From: Xanthomonas sacchari
Lineage (GTDB): Bacteria > Pseudomonadota > Gammaproteobacteria > Xanthomonadales > Xanthomonadaceae
Length of the DNA stretch: 64,000 bases
Direction: 5' to 3'
Assembly (NCBI RefSeq): GCF_040529065.1
Contig: NZ_CP132343.1
Coordinates: forward strand, 2,976,001-3,040,000
Shown here: one piece after another, positions 1 to 12,126 of the stretch
Position numbering within the stretch: position 1 is the first letter of the stretch
How the letters are laid out: every line of letters starts with the position of its first letter
Position numbers and translations under genes: made by a program
The notes under the pieces: model-generated
The model's database searches: none
Told to the model about the DNA's origin: nothing
What the model saw: only the letters and a program-made list of their open reading frames with translations

Positions 1-309
1 GTTGCCGTTCTTGAGGATGCCGGCGCAGAACAGCGAGTTGTTGACCGACATGATGGTCGAATGGGCGGCATCGCCTGCGGCGATCTCGACCATCGCCAGC
101 ACGTAGGCGATCGGGTCCATGCCGGCACCGCCGTATTCCTCCGGCACTTCGATGCCCATCAGCCCGTTCTCGCCCAGCAGGCGGATGTTCTCCAGCGGGA
201 ATTCGCCGGTACGGTCGTGGTGCTCGGCGCTGGGGGCGATCCGCTCCTGGGCGATGCGCCGCGCCACGTCCTGGATCATCAATTGCTCTTCGGTAAAGCT
301 GAAATCCAC
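1..309 (-). CDS. acyl-CoA dehydrogenase, N-terminal part (runs off window)
   Basis: The first 103 codons of an acyl-CoA dehydrogenase are visible; the rest lies before base 1. The start reads VDFSFTEEQLMIQDVARR and is followed by a helical N-terminal domain with ENGLMGIEVPEEYGGAGMDP, a typical motif of the family. The enzyme family oxidises acyl-CoA thioesters using FAD in fatty-acid or branched-chain amino-acid breakdown. I chose the GTG start at 309-307 because a GGGAGGGG ribosome site lies just upstream and no ATG gives a family-like beginning. It is divergent from the SahR-like gene. Substrate specificity cannot be read from this part. Confidence 0.85.
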   Translation of the reverse strand, partial: MDFSFTEEQLMIQDVARRIAQERIAPSAEHHDRTGEFPLENIRLLGENGLMGIEVPEEYGGAGMDPIAYVLAMVEIAAGDAAHSTIMSVNNSLFCAGILKNGN

Positions 310-378
310 GTCGAACCCCTCCCGGGCTTGTTGGTGCGGCCATTGTAGCCGTGCCGACCATACGCTGGCGTGTGCAAC

Positions 379-407
379 TTGACCGGAACCGCCGCCCGGA
401 CCAAAAT
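379..407 (+). promoter_or_regulatory. candidate sigma-70 promoter for the sahR-metH operon
   Basis: TTGACC at 379-384 and CAAAAT at 402-407 are separated by 17 bases. Transcription would start near 413-415, inside the palindrome at 404-435. The -10 box is a weak match (4 of 6), so this is a proposal. Confidence 0.45.
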
Positions 408-435
408 ATCTCTATATCGCGATAGGAAGATATTT
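404..435 (+). promoter_or_regulatory. 32-bp palindromic operator candidate abutting the sahR start
   Basis: The outer arms AAATATCT (404-411) and AGATATTT (428-435) flank a perfect inner palindrome TATCGCGATA (415-424), with three bases between on each side, so the whole is symmetric about 419/420. It overlaps the predicted transcription start and the GGAAGA ribosome site and ends one base before the ATG at 436. Being AT-rich in GC-rich surroundings and next to an ArsR-type regulator gene, it is a strong candidate for autoregulation and control of metH. Confidence 0.7.
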
Positions 436-1425
436 ATGGATCTGGAGGACTGGTCGTCCCGGCTGAAGGTCTTCGCCGACGCCACCCGCGTGCGCCTGCT
501 GGCGCTGCTGGAGCAGGAGGAGCTGACCGTGGCCGAGCTGTCGGCCATCACCCGCCTGGCGCAGCCGCGGGTCTCGACCCACCTGGCCAAACTCAAGGAA
601 GCCGGGCTGGTGCGCGACCGCCGCGCCGGCGTGTCGGCCTATTATCGCTTCGACGAGACCCTGCTGGACCCGGCCCAGCGTGCGCTGTGGCTGGCGCTGA
701 GCACAGGCAGCGACGACCCGCTGCTGCGCCAGGACGCCGAGCGCGTGGCCGCGGTGCTGGCCAACCGCGCCGCCGACCAGAACTGGGCCGACTCGGTGGC
801 CGGCGACATGGAACGCCACTATTCGCCCGGCCGCACCTGGGAAGCGCTGGCGCGCACGGCCCTGCCGCTGCTGGAAACCGGCGACGTGCTCGACATCGCC
901 TCCGGCGACGGCGTGCTGGCCGAACTGGTGGCGCCGCACGCGCGCCGCTACGTCTGCATCGACACCAGCGCGCGGGTGGTGGCCGCGGCCAGCGAGCGCC
1001 TGCGCCGGCTCGGCAACGTGGAAGTGCGCGAGGGCGACATGCACGCCCTGCCCTTCGCCGACGCCAGCTTCGACCTGGTGGTGATGATGCACGCCCTGAC
1101 CTACGCCACCAAGCCGGCGCAGGCGGTGTGCGAATCGGCGCGGGTGCTGCGCCCGGGCGGGCGCCTACTGCTGTGCAGTTTGGCGCGCCACGAACACAAG
1201 GCCGCGGTGCAGGCCTACGGCCACGTCAACCTCGGCTTTTCGGCCAAGGAACTGCGCAAGTTCGTCGGCAAGGCCGGGCTCGAGGTCTCCAGCCTGGAAA
1301 CCGTGACCCGCGAGAAGCGCCCGCCGCACTTCGAAGTGATTTCGTTGATTGCTGGGAAGCCGGGAATCGGGAATGGGGATTCGGGAGTGGAGAAGGCAAA
1401 AGCCAAGGCGGAGGCCGGAGCATGA
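436..1425 (+). CDS. ArsR-family regulator with methyltransferase domain (SahR-like)
   Basis: This 329-residue protein has two domains. Residues about 10-85 form an ArsR winged helix ([18 protein letters not shown], then [18 protein letters not shown]). Residues about 130-290 form a class I SAM-dependent methyltransferase fold with motif I near residue 151 ([14 protein letters not shown]) and [10 protein letters not shown] further on. The same two-domain architecture directly ahead of metH is known for SahR, a regulator that senses S-adenosylhomocysteine and controls methionine-cycle genes; I infer that role here. The ATG at 436 has GGAAGA five bases upstream. The last 25 or so residues ([22 protein letters not shown]) come from a GGGAATC-type repeat. 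It overlaps the next gene by ATGA. Confidence 0.85.
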   Translation: MDLEDWSSRLKVFADATRVRLLALLEQEELTVAELSAITRLAQPRVSTHLAKLKEAGLVRDRRAGVSAYYRFDETLLDPAQRALWLALSTGSDDPLLRQDAERVAAVLANRAADQNWADSVAGDMERHYSPGRTWEALARTALPLLETGDVLDIASGDGVLAELVAPHARRYVCIDTSARVVAAASERLRRLGNVEVREGDMHALPFADASFDLVVMMHALTYATKPAQAVCESARVLRPGGRLLLCSLARHEHKAAVQAYGHVNLGFSAKELRKFVGKAGLEVSSLETVTREKRPPHFEVISLIAGKPGIGNGDSGVEKAKAKAEAGA

Positions 1426-1471
1426 GTGGCGCGGCGGTTTCACCAATCCCCAATCCCCAATCCCCACTCCC
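1362..1471. repeat. GGGNATC heptad pair spanning the sahR/metH junction
   Basis: A G-rich array (1362-1389: four GGG runs spaced by four bases) lies in the 3' end of the regulator gene, and a C-rich array of the same heptad (about 1440-1471) lies in the first codons of the next gene. The ATGA overlap of the two genes sits between them. The arrays could pair as a hairpin in the mRNA, or the G array could fold as a quadruplex. Confidence 0.8.
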
Positions 1472-2567
1472 GGGCCTGCCCTGGCTGAACCCGGAGCGCA
1501 CGCAGAAACTGCTGCAGGCCCTCTCCAAGCGCATCCTGATCATCGATGGCGCGATGGGCACGATGATCCAGCGCCATGGGCTGCAGGAAGCCGACTATCG
1601 CGGCGAGCGCTTCGCCGAGGGCTACGACGCGCAGGCCGGGCACGTGCACGGCCCTGGCTGCGACCACGCGCCGCAGGGCCACGACCTGAAGGGCAACAAC
1701 GACCTGTTGCTGCTGACCCGGCCGGAGGTGATCGCCGAGATCCACCGTGCCTACCTCGATGCTGGCGCCGACCTGCTCGAAACCAATACCTTCAACGCGA
1801 CGTCGATCAGCCAGGCCGACTACCACCTGGAACACCTGGTCTACGAACTCAACAAGGCCGGCGCGCAGGTCGCGCGCGCCTGCTGCGACGCGGTCGAAGC
1901 GCTGACGCCGGACAAGCCGCGGTTCGTGATCGGCGTGCTCGGCCCGACCAGCCGCACCGCCTCGATCAGCCCGGACGTCAACGACCCCGGTTTCCGCAAC
2001 ACCAGCTTCGACGAACTGCGCGCCACCTACCGCGAGGCCATCGACGGCCTGATCGACGGCGGCGCCGACACGCTGATGGTGGAGACCATCTTCGACACGC
2101 TCAACGCCAAGGCCGCGCTGTACGCGATCGAGGAAGTGTTCGACGCGCGCGGCGGGCGCCTGCCGGTGATGATCTCCGGCACCATCACCGACGCCTCCGG
2201 CCGCACCCTGTCCGGGCAGACCGCCGAGGCGTTCTACGCCTCGGTCGCGCACGGGCGGCCGCTGTCGGTGGGGCTGAACTGCGCGCTCGGCGCCAAGGAC
2301 CTGCGCCCGCACGTGGAGACCCTGGCGCGGATCGCCGACGGCTACGTCAGCGCCCACCCCAACGCCGGCCTGCCCAACGCCTTCGGCGAATACGACGAGA
2401 CGCCGGAGGAAATGGCGGCGACGCTGCGCGAGTTCGCCGAGTCCGGGCTGCTGAACCTGGTCGGCGGCTGCTGCGGCACCACCCCGGCGCACATCCGCGC
2501 CATCGCCGAGGCGGTGCGCGGGCTGGCGCCGCGCGTGCCGCTGGCGGCGCAGGCGCAGGCCGCCTGA
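1422..2567 (+). CDS. metH: methionine synthase, homocysteine-binding module (split MetH part 1)
   Basis: This 381-residue protein is the homocysteine S-methyltransferase barrel that forms the N-terminal third of cobalamin-dependent methionine synthase. [13 protein letters not shown] lies near residue 42; the zinc and thiolate ligands are visible as GLNC near residue 286 and GGCCGTTP near residue 350. In most bacteria this module is fused to the rest of MetH; here it ends with TGA and the remainder follows as a separate gene 73 bases later, so the two chains must act together. The ATG at 1422 overlaps the regulator stop. The first 20 residues ([12 protein letters not shown]) are encoded by a C-rich heptad array and are probably not part of the fold. 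Confidence 0.92.
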   Translation: MSGAAVSPIPNPQSPLPGLPWLNPERTQKLLQALSKRILIIDGAMGTMIQRHGLQEADYRGERFAEGYDAQAGHVHGPGCDHAPQGHDLKGNNDLLLLTRPEVIAEIHRAYLDAGADLLETNTFNATSISQADYHLEHLVYELNKAGAQVARACCDAVEALTPDKPRFVIGVLGPTSRTASISPDVNDPGFRNTSFDELRATYREAIDGLIDGGADTLMVETIFDTLNAKAALYAIEEVFDARGGRLPVMISGTITDASGRTLSGQTAEAFYASVAHGRPLSVGLNCALGAKDLRPHVETLARIADGYVSAHPNAGLPNAFGEYDETPEEMAATLREFAESGLLNLVGGCCGTTPAHIRAIAEAVRGLAPRVPLAAQAQAA

Positions 2568-2640
2568 TGAACGCCGCGCGCACCCTCGCCGTCGCCACCC
2601 GCGTGCGCGCCTGCACCTCCCTGTTTCCGGAACGCTGATC

Positions 2641-5403
<2,763 letters not shown>

Positions 5404-5476
5404 GCCGGGACGCCCCGCCGCTGCGCGCACCATCGCCCGCCTCGGCACTCCCCAACCGCCTTCGCGCCCATCGCCG

Positions 5477-6394
5477 ATGCCAATGCCCATCGCATCCCCG
5501 CTGAAGATCGTGGTCACCGGCAGTGCCGGCCGGGTAGGCCGCGCGATCCACATCCGGCTCTCCCGCGAACACCGCGTCAGCGGCTTCGACCGCACGCCCT
5601 GCTCCACCGCCGACTGGGTCGGCGACCTCGACGATGTCGCGCTGCTGGCGCGGGCGCTGCAGGGCGCCGACGCGGTGATCCACACCGCCGCGCTGCATGC
5701 GCCGCACGTCGCGCACGTGCCGGCGGCGCGCTTCCGCCAGGTCAACGTCGACGGCACCCGCCGCGTGCTGGATGCCGCCGCGGCGGCGGGCGTGCGCCGC
5801 ATCGTGTTCACCAGCACCACCGCGCTGTACGGCAGCGCCGCCACGCCCGAGGGCACCGCGGCCTGGGTCGACGAGACGCTGGCGCCGCAGCCGCAGACCA
5901 TCTACCACCACACCAAGCTGGAGGCCGAGGCGCTGCTGCGCGAGGCCGCCGACCAGGGCGGTCCGAGCGTGCGCATCCTGCGCATGTCGCGCTGCTTCCC
6001 GGAGCCGGTCAACGTGATGGCCGCGTTCCGCCTGCATCGCGGCATCGACGCGCGCGACGTGGCCGAGGCCCATGCCGCGGCATTGCGGCATGCCGGGCCG
6101 GCGAGCGCGACGTTCGTGATTTCCGGCGCCACGCCGTTCCAGCGCGAGGATTGCGCCGAACTGCACCGCACGGCGCCGGCGGTCCTGCGACGTCGTGCAC
6201 CCGAGTTGGTGGATGCATTCAAGCAACGCGGCTGGACGCTCCCGGCGCGGATCGACCGCGTCTACTCGGCACAGCACGCGATGCAGGCGCTGGATTGGCG
6301 ACCGCGCTACGGTTTCGCGGAGGTGCTGGTGCAGTACGACCAGCACGTCCCGGAGGTCCTGCCGCCCGGCGATGGCGCGGCCGCGCGCGAGTAG
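5477..6394 (+). CDS. NAD(P)-dependent epimerase/dehydratase (extended SDR)
   Basis: This 305-residue protein is an extended short-chain dehydrogenase. The dinucleotide-binding TGSAGRVG is at residues 13-20; a VIHTAALHAPH segment matches the NAD-binding region, FTSTTALYG the catalytic serine/threonine region, and YHHTKLEAE near residue 143 is the YxxxK catalytic pair. Such proteins act on nucleotide sugars or related substrates in the cytoplasm; the substrate cannot be assigned. ATG codons at 5477 and 5483 are both possible. It stands 73 bases after metH and is convergent with the outer-membrane protein gene beyond the tandem repeat. Confidence 0.85.
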   Translation: MPMPIASPLKIVVTGSAGRVGRAIHIRLSREHRVSGFDRTPCSTADWVGDLDDVALLARALQGADAVIHTAALHAPHVAHVPAARFRQVNVDGTRRVLDAAAAAGVRRIVFTSTTALYGSAATPEGTAAWVDETLAPQPQTIYHHTKLEAEALLREAADQGGPSVRILRMSRCFPEPVNVMAAFRLHRGIDARDVAEAHAAALRHAGPASATFVISGATPFQREDCAELHRTAPAVLRRRAPELVDAFKQRGWTLPARIDRVYSAQHAMQALDWRPRYGFAEVLVQYDQHVPEVLPPGDGAAARE

Positions 6395-6440
6395 ATGCAT
6401 GTCGGTAGGCGCAAGAATCTCGCGCGCTCCAGCTCCACGA

Positions 6441-6790
6441 GACGCTTCGCGCCAACCCTCACCCCAACCCCTCTCCCGACGGGAGAGGGGCACGCGTATT
6501 ACCGCTGCTCCCTTCTCCCCTCGGGAGAAGGAGCCCCGAAGGGGCGGATGAGGGGACGGGCGCAGCCACGTCAACCCAGACACCACCAGACGCTTCGCGC
6601 CTACCCTCACCCCAACCCCTCTCTCGACGGGAGAGGGGCACGCGTATTACCGCTCCTCCCTTCTCCCCTCGGGAGAAGGTGCCCCGAAGGGGCGGATGAG
6701 GGTACGGGCGCAGCCACGTCACTCCAGACACCACGAGACGCTTCGCGCCTACCCTCACCACACCTCCTCTCCCGACGGGAGAGGGGCTTC
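6441..6790. repeat. 148-bp tandem repeat with CTCTCCC/GGGAGAG hairpins
   Basis: This fills the 400-base gap between two convergent genes (6395-6794), which otherwise holds no gene. Two full units start at GACGCTTCGC (6441 and 6589) and a third, truncated one at 6737; the period is 148 in both cases. Each full unit contains a CCCCTCTCCCGACGGGAGAGGGG-type hairpin (slightly varied in the second) and a second one of the CTTCTCCCCTCGGGAGAAG type, either of which could stop transcription. A related element is at 54229-54357. Confidence 0.85.
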
Positions 6791-6794
6791 GGGC

Positions 6795-7643
6795 TCAGCG
6801 CAGCAACACCGAAATGCCGAGGCCGCCCTGCCAGTCCGGGGTCTGCGACGACAGGCCGCGCAGCACCGACACATCCAGTTGCACGCGCTTGGCGAACAGC
6901 CAGGTGACGCCGCTGCCGAGCGCGCGCATGTCGTCCTCGCCGCCGCCGATGCCGGCCTCGACGTAGGCGCTCAGGGTGTCTCCGGCGTAGAAGGTATAGC
7001 TCGGCGACACGCTCCAGCCGGAGCCGTCCTCGCTGTCGCTGACATTGCCGTACAGCGCCAGGCTGCGCCCTTCGGGCAGGTCCCAGCCGGTGCTCACGCC
7101 CAGGTCGTAGCGGTGGCCGGCGTCGCCGTACGGCGCGCGCCCGACCGGCAGGCTGGCGCTGCCGAGCAGCGCCCAGGTGAAGCCGTCGCTGGCGCTCGGC
7201 AGCGCCTGCTTGATGCCGACGCTGGCGTCGCCACCGCTGTGCCCGCGCCGATCCTGCCCGCCGCCGCGCACGCGTTGCCAGACCTGGCTGTCGATCGCCA
7301 GCTGCAATTCGGTGCTCGCGCTCAGGCCAAACCGCAGGCGGCTGTTGGCGACGTACTCGGTGCTGCGCACGTCGCCGTCGCGGTCGTAGCTGCCGTCGAA
7401 GAACGCCTGCTCCCAGGCCACCTGACCGCGCTGCAGGGTGGTCGAGGCGAAGCCGATGCCGGGCCGGTCGAACGCGGGCGCGTCCTCGGCGCAGGCGACA
7501 CCGGCGGCACCGGCATGCGCGGCCAGCAGCAGCGCCCCGCGCAGCAGCGCATCGCCGCGGCGGCGCAACCGCGCCCGGCGACAGGCAACGGATGGCGGGA
7601 CGACCGGCGATAGCCGCAGCGCGACGAAACGTGGAACGGGCAT
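6795..7643 (-). CDS. predicted outer-membrane beta-barrel protein
   Basis: This 282-residue protein has a basic start and a hydrophobic stretch ending AHAGAAGVACAEDAPAF, consistent with a signal peptide of about 50 residues. The mature part alternates short amphipathic strands (LRFGLSASTELQLAIDSQVW, FTWALLGSASLPVG, YDLGVSTGWDLPEG, LALYGNVSDSE, WSVSPSYTFYAGD, LSAYVEAGIG) and ends in LGISVLLR, the pattern of a small outer-membrane barrel. It resembles the proteins often labelled transporter or phenol-degradation meta-pathway barrels, but the function is unknown. The ATG at 7643 has AAGGAG upstream. It follows the acyltransferase gene by 40 bases and is probably co-transcribed. Confidence 0.7.
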   Translation of the reverse strand: MPVPRFVALRLSPVVPPSVACRRARLRRRGDALLRGALLLAAHAGAAGVACAEDAPAFDRPGIGFASTTLQRGQVAWEQAFFDGSYDRDGDVRSTEYVANSRLRFGLSASTELQLAIDSQVWQRVRGGGQDRRGHSGGDASVGIKQALPSASDGFTWALLGSASLPVGRAPYGDAGHRYDLGVSTGWDLPEGRSLALYGNVSDSEDGSGWSVSPSYTFYAGDTLSAYVEAGIGGGEDDMRALGSGVTWLFAKRVQLDVSVLRGLSSQTPDWQGGLGISVLLR

Positions 7644-7683
7644 GCGCGAACTCCTTGCGACGCGGGAGGCGCAGGGCTGCGTC

Positions 7684-9819
7684 TCAGGGCACCGGCGGCG
7701 AGTTTGCCTGAATCGCAGCGAAATGGGACGTGAAGCCCGGCAGCAGCACGCGGTTGCCGTAGCCGCTGAGGTGGTCGGCGTCGAAGAACAGCGGACGCCC
7801 GTCGCGGCGGCCGCTGCACTGCTGCGCGTCGCACAGCAGCGGCAGCGGATCCCACACCGAGGCATGCGGCAGTTGCGCGGCGATGCGCTGCAGGCTCTGC
7901 AGCACCGGCGCGCGGTAGCGCTCCATGGTCGCGCGCGGGATCGGGATGCCGTGCGCGCAGATCGGATTGCCGCGATTGAACCAGTCCGAACAGCGGTACG
8001 GCGGCGCGCGCAGCACCGGCTTGGGCGCCTCGAAGACGATGCGCACGCCGCGCTGCGCCAGCGGCTGCAACAGCGCCACCGCGGCCGTTTCGCCCGCGCT
8101 GCGCGCGGCCTGCGCGGCGGCGCCTTCCTGCTCGGCCATCACCGCCGTCTCGTCGAACAGGCGATCCTGGTCGGCCAGCCGCAGCACCCGCAGCGCGGGC
8201 AGGAACAGCACGTCGCCGCTGCGCGCGTGCGCGGCGACGTCGGCCAGGGTGCTGCGTTCGTAGGCCTGGCAACCGGGATTGCCGGCCTGCCAGGCCTGCA
8301 GGCCGACGATCGGGCAACCGCCGACGCCGTACAGGCGCACCGGCACCCCGCTCTGCAGCGCGAAGCGTCGCAGCAGTTCGTTGTAGGCCAGCGCATGCGA
8401 GTCGCCGGCGACGAACAACTGGCCGCCATCGCGTTTGTGCAGCGTACAGGCACCGCGCTCGAACAGCTTGGCGCTGCCCACCTGCACCGGCACCTGGCGC
8501 GTCTGCAGCGTGCACTGCGGGAACTCCCGGCGCAGGCCCTTGGCATACGCATACCAGTCCAGCGGATGCCGGCTGACCGTGCTCAAGCCGTAGTAACGCT
8601 GGGTGTCCTGCAGCAGCGCCTGCATGCCGGCGGCGAGCAACACCAGCCCCAATCCGGCGACGATGGTCCGCGTCGGCGTGCGTGCGCGGCCGATCCGGCC
8701 ATGCCGCCACGGCAACTCCACCCAGCGGTACGAGGCCAGCGCCAGCAGGGTTACCAGCAGCAGCGCCACGGCCTTGGCCGGCACCGAGTCCAGGCCCACC
8801 GTCCAGCGGAACAGCACGAACACCGGCCAGTGCCACAGATACAGCGAGTAGGACACGCGGCCGATCGCCACCGGCACGCGATGGGCCAGCGCGCGGCGGG
8901 TCCAGCCGGCGGGGCCACCGTGCAGCAACGCCAGCAGGCCGAGCGTGCCCAGCACCGGCCACAGCCCATCCGGCCACGGCGAGTGGCCGGGACGCGCACG
9001 CCACAGGCCGACCGCGACCGCGCCCAGCGCCACCGCCAGCAGCGGCGAGCGCCAGGTCCAGGCGCCCGGCGGCGGTGCCTGCGTGCCGGCGTCGAAGCGT
9101 CCGCGCAATGCCAGCACCTGGTACAGCAGCACGCCGCTGCCGAGTTGCCAGAAGCGTGCGGTGGTCAGGTAGAACGCCGCTGCGGCATCGCCGGCATCGC
9201 GACTGCGCAGCCAGGCGAACGCCAGCGAGGCAGCCGAGGCTAGCGCCACCAGCAGCGTCGACCACAGCCGGCCGCGGCCACCGCGGTTCCAGGCCAGGAA
9301 CAGCAGCGGGAACAGCAGATAGAACTGCTCCTCCACGCCCAGCGACCAGGTGTGGGTGTACGGATTGAATTCGGCCTTGGGCGAGAAGTAGTCGTTGCCG
9401 GTCGCGGCCAGCACCCAGTTGCTGAGGCCGACGAAGGCCATGCGCCCGGTCTTGGCGCTGGTCTCGCTGAGCCAGGACTCGGGAATGAACAGGCCGCTGG
9501 CCAACGCCGTGACCAGCAGGCACGCGACCAGGGCCGGCGCGATGCGGCGCATGCGCCGCGCGTAGAACTGCGCGAACACGCCCAACTGCCCGGCCGCCGG
9601 CAGGCGCTGCAGCGAGGCGCTGACCACGAAGCCGGAGATCACGAAGAACATGTCCACGCCGGTGAACCCGCCCGGCAGCCACGCCGGATCGAGGTGGTAG
9701 GCGATCACCGCCAACACCGCGATCGCGCGCAGCCCGTCCACGTACGGCAGGTAGCCGCCCGCGTGCGGCGGCGTGCGCAGACGCCCGGCGTCCTGCGTGC
9801 CCATCCCTGGCAGCGCCAC
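7684..9819 (-). CDS. membrane acyltransferase with C-terminal SGNH hydrolase domain (OafA/YrhL type)
   Basis: This 711-residue protein starts with an acyltransferase-3 membrane domain: YVDGLRAIAVLAVIAYHL holds the family R and H residues, then FTGVDMFFVISGFV and TWSLGVEEQFYLLFP, with about ten membrane segments up to about residue 390. The C-terminal part is an SGNH esterase-like domain with GDSHALAY (block I) and DADHLSGYGN (catalytic D and H). Such proteins acylate sugars of lipopolysaccharide, exopolysaccharide or peptidoglycan. The gene starts two bases after the stop of the preceding DUF2058 gene, and ugd (UDP-glucuronate supply) is in the same run, which fits a role in surface polysaccharide decoration. 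Confidence 0.9.
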   Translation of the reverse strand: MALPGMGTQDAGRLRTPPHAGGYLPYVDGLRAIAVLAVIAYHLDPAWLPGGFTGVDMFFVISGFVVSASLQRLPAAGQLGVFAQFYARRMRRIAPALVACLLVTALASGLFIPESWLSETSAKTGRMAFVGLSNWVLAATGNDYFSPKAEFNPYTHTWSLGVEEQFYLLFPLLFLAWNRGGRGRLWSTLLVALASAASLAFAWLRSRDAGDAAAAFYLTTARFWQLGSGVLLYQVLALRGRFDAGTQAPPPGAWTWRSPLLAVALGAVAVGLWRARPGHSPWPDGLWPVLGTLGLLALLHGGPAGWTRRALAHRVPVAIGRVSYSLYLWHWPVFVLFRWTVGLDSVPAKAVALLLVTLLALASYRWVELPWRHGRIGRARTPTRTIVAGLGLVLLAAGMQALLQDTQRYYGLSTVSRHPLDWYAYAKGLRREFPQCTLQTRQVPVQVGSAKLFERGACTLHKRDGGQLFVAGDSHALAYNELLRRFALQSGVPVRLYGVGGCPIVGLQAWQAGNPGCQAYERSTLADVAAHARSGDVLFLPALRVLRLADQDRLFDETAVMAEQEGAAAQAARSAGETAAVALLQPLAQRGVRIVFEAPKPVLRAPPYRCSDWFNRGNPICAHGIPIPRATMERYRAPVLQSLQRIAAQLPHASVWDPLPLLCDAQQCSGRRDGRPLFFDADHLSGYGNRVLLPGFTSHFAAIQANSPPVP

Positions 9820-9821
9820 GC

Positions 9822-10511
9822 TTACCAGACCAGATCGTCGGGGATCTGGTACTTGGGATCGGCGTAGGGGTCTTCCTCAGCCGGCGCGTTCGGGTCGACC
9901 CGCAGCGCCACCGCCGCCGGGAAGATCGCTTCGGCCTGGTCGAGCAGCGCCGCGGTCACCAGCAAATAGCGGCCGTTCTGCTGCAGCACGCCCAGTTCGC
10001 CGGCGTTGAGCGCCTTGAGCTGGTCGGCGGTGACGTAGATGCGCTTGATCTTGCCGCCATAGGGGAAATGGCGGGCGATGTCGGCCTCGGCGTGGTTCAG
10101 CGCCTGGCCCTTGAGCAGTTCGTCGAGCTTGGCCCGCGCCTCACGGCGCAGGCGCGCTTCTTCCTGTTTCTGCCGCTCGGCCTCGATGCGCTCGTCCTTC
10201 TCGCGCTGGGCGCGGATCGCGTAGGCCTTGGCCAGATCGATGTCTTCGCGGCTGCGCGGCGGCCGCGCCGGCTGGCCAGCCGCGCCCTGCGGCTTGCCGT
10301 GGCCATTGCCGTGCGGACGGCCACGCCCGCTGCCGGGCTTGCCGGCATTGGGCGCGCCGCCGGGAGCGCGCTCGCCGCGCGCCCCCGCCGGTGCCGGGCG
10401 CTGGCCCGGCCGTCCCTGCGGCCGCGGCGCGGCAGGCGGGGCCTTGCGTTCGGGTTTCGGCGCAGGCTTGAAGCCCAGGCCCAGCAATTGCTCGCGGAGG
10501 GTATCGCTCAT
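9822..10511 (-). CDS. DUF2058 family protein (YaiL-like)
   Basis: This 229-residue protein begins MSDTLREQLLGLGFKPAPKPERK, the characteristic DUF2058 start. A basic, Gly/Pro/Arg-rich linker (residues about 20-75) is followed by a charged helix (DIDLAKAYAIRAQREKDERIEAERQKQEEA) and a C-terminal domain with HFPYGGKIKRIYVTADQLKALNAG. The family has been described as nucleic-acid associated, but its role is not established. It lies between slyX and the acyltransferase gene in one run of minus-strand genes. Confidence 0.85.
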   Translation of the reverse strand: MSDTLREQLLGLGFKPAPKPERKAPPAAPRPQGRPGQRPAPAGARGERAPGGAPNAGKPGSGRGRPHGNGHGKPQGAAGQPARPPRSREDIDLAKAYAIRAQREKDERIEAERQKQEEARLRREARAKLDELLKGQALNHAEADIARHFPYGGKIKRIYVTADQLKALNAGELGVLQQNGRYLLVTAALLDQAEAIFPAAVALRVDPNAPAEEDPYADPKYQIPDDLVW

Positions 10512-10538
10512 CGGGACGGCATCGGTCGGTTCGGGGGA

Positions 10539-10775
10539 TCAGTAATGCGGCGGCGGCGGTTCGTCGGCCGGGTCGGCGTAGAGCGTGCTGCGCACCTTGC
10601 CCAGATCCTCGAGCAGGTGACGCAGCAACTCGGCGTTGCGCTGGCTTTCGATCCGCGCTTCGGCCAGGGCATCGCTCATTTCCGCCAGCGCCTGCTCCTG
10701 GAAGGAGAGGCGCGTTTCCAGCTCGATCAGGCGGTTCTCCAGCAACCGATCCTGGGTGGAAAAATCATGCTGCAT
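10539..10775 (-). CDS. slyX: SlyX family protein
   Basis: This 78-residue protein is almost all coiled coil ([31 protein letters not shown]) and ends with a Pro-rich tail [10 protein letters not shown], as is usual in SlyX. Its function is unknown. The ATG at 10775 lies inside the end of ugd, giving an 11-base overlap and suggesting translational coupling. Confidence 0.88.
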   Translation of the reverse strand: MQHDFSTQDRLLENRLIELETRLSFQEQALAEMSDALAEARIESQRNAELLRHLLEDLGKVRSTLYADPADEPPPPHY

Positions 10776-12111
10776 GGATCGAACGTCCGCGGCCGATGCC
10801 GTAGTACGCCAGGCCGAAACTCTCGATTTCCTGCGGATCGTAGAGATTGCGGCCATCGAACACCACCGCATCGCCGATCAGCTCCTTCATGCGGGTGAAG
10901 TCCGGGCTGCGGAACTGCTTCCACTCGGTAACCACCGCCAGCGCATCGGCGCCTTCCAGCGCATCGAAGGCATCGCTGCAGAAGTGCAGATCGGCGCGCT
11001 CGCCGAAGATGCGCTTGGCCTCGTCGGTCGCCTCCGGATCGTAGGCGCGGACCGTTGCGCCCGCTTCCCACAGTTGCGCCAGCAGGCGACGGCTGGAGGC
11101 GGCACGCATGTCGTCGGTGTTGGGCTTGAACGCCAGGCCCCACACCGCGAAGGTCTTGCCCTTCAGCGACTGCGCCGCGTCGTAGTGGCGCTGGATCAGT
11201 TCGTACAGATGGCCCTTCTGCGCCTCGTTGACCGCCTCCACCGCATCCAGCAGCCTGGGCGCGTGACCGTACTGCTGCGCGGTGCGCGCCAGGGCCTGCA
11301 CGTCCTTGGGGAAACACGAGCCGCCGTAGCCGGCGCCCGGGTAGATGAAGTGCCAGCCGATGCGCGGATCCGAGCCGATGCCCTGGCGCACCTTCTCCAC
11401 GTCGGCGCCGACGCGCTCGGCGATGTTGGCGATCTCGTTCATGAAACTGATCTTGGTCGCCAGCATCGCGTTGGCCGCGTACTTGGTCAGCTCGGCCGAG
11501 CGCACATCCATCTCCACGATGCGGTCGTGGTTGCGGTTGAACGGCGCGTACAGGCGACGCAGGCGCGCAGCCGAGCCGGGCTTGCTGCTGCCGATGACGA
11601 TGCGGTCTGGACGCATGCAGTCGGCGACCGCATCGCCTTCCTTCAGGAACTCCGGATTGGACACCACGTCGAACTCGATCGCCTCACCGCGCGCTTCCAG
11701 CTCGGCGGCGATCGCCGCGCGCACCTTGTCGGCGGTGCCCACCGGCACCGTGGATTTGTTGACCACGATGGTCGGCCCCTGGATGTGCTGGCCGATGGTG
11801 CGGGCCACCGCCAGGACGTACTGCAGATCTGCGCTACCGTCCTCGTCCGGCGGCGTACCGACGGCGATGAACACGATATCCCCATGCGCGATGGCGCTGG
11901 CCGCATCGGTGGTGAAGAACAGCCTCCGTGCGGCGTGGTTGGCCTTGACCATCGGCGAGAGGCCAGGCTCGTAAATCGGGACCACGCCCTTGTTGAGCCC
12001 ATCCACTTTGGCTTGGTCGATGTCTACGCACACCACGTGGTGGCCGACTTCGGCCAGACAGGTTCCGGTGACGAGCCCGACATAGCCGGTGCCGAATATC
12101 GCTACGCGCAT
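10765..12111 (-). CDS. ugd: UDP-glucose 6-dehydrogenase
   Basis: This 448-residue enzyme oxidises UDP-glucose to UDP-glucuronate with two NAD+, feeding surface polysaccharides such as xanthan in this group. The N-terminal Rossmann motif [18 protein letters not shown] is at residues 7-24; the catalytic cysteine is in [10 protein letters not shown] near residue 265; a second Rossmann domain with [14 protein letters not shown] covers the C-terminal part. The length is normal for the family. It starts 15 bases after the FKBP gene stop, so it is probably in the same transcript. Confidence 0.96.
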   Translation of the reverse strand: MRVAIFGTGYVGLVTGTCLAEVGHHVVCVDIDQAKVDGLNKGVVPIYEPGLSPMVKANHAARRLFFTTDAASAIAHGDIVFIAVGTPPDEDGSADLQYVLAVARTIGQHIQGPTIVVNKSTVPVGTADKVRAAIAAELEARGEAIEFDVVSNPEFLKEGDAVADCMRPDRIVIGSSKPGSAARLRRLYAPFNRNHDRIVEMDVRSAELTKYAANAMLATKISFMNEIANIAERVGADVEKVRQGIGSDPRIGWHFIYPGAGYGGSCFPKDVQALARTAQQYGHAPRLLDAVEAVNEAQKGHLYELIQRHYDAAQSLKGKTFAVWGLAFKPNTDDMRAASSRRLLAQLWEAGATVRAYDPEATDEAKRIFGERADLHFCSDAFDALEGADALAVVTEWKQFRSPDFTRMKELIGDAVVFDGRNLYDPQEIESFGLAYYGIGRGRSIHAA

Positions 12112-12126
12112 GTAATCTCCTTTCGG

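Noticed and set aside
310-435. SAM, SAH or cobalamin riboswitch ahead of the metH operon
   Set aside because: The leader would be only about 20 bases long given the promoter, and no conserved riboswitch core is visible; a protein operator explains the site.
2566-2638. 23-codon frame between the two metH genes
   Set aside because: No ribosome site, no recognisable peptide; composition is like spacer sequence.
6441-6790. CRISPR-like array
   Set aside because: The 148-base units repeat without unique spacers and there are no cas genes.
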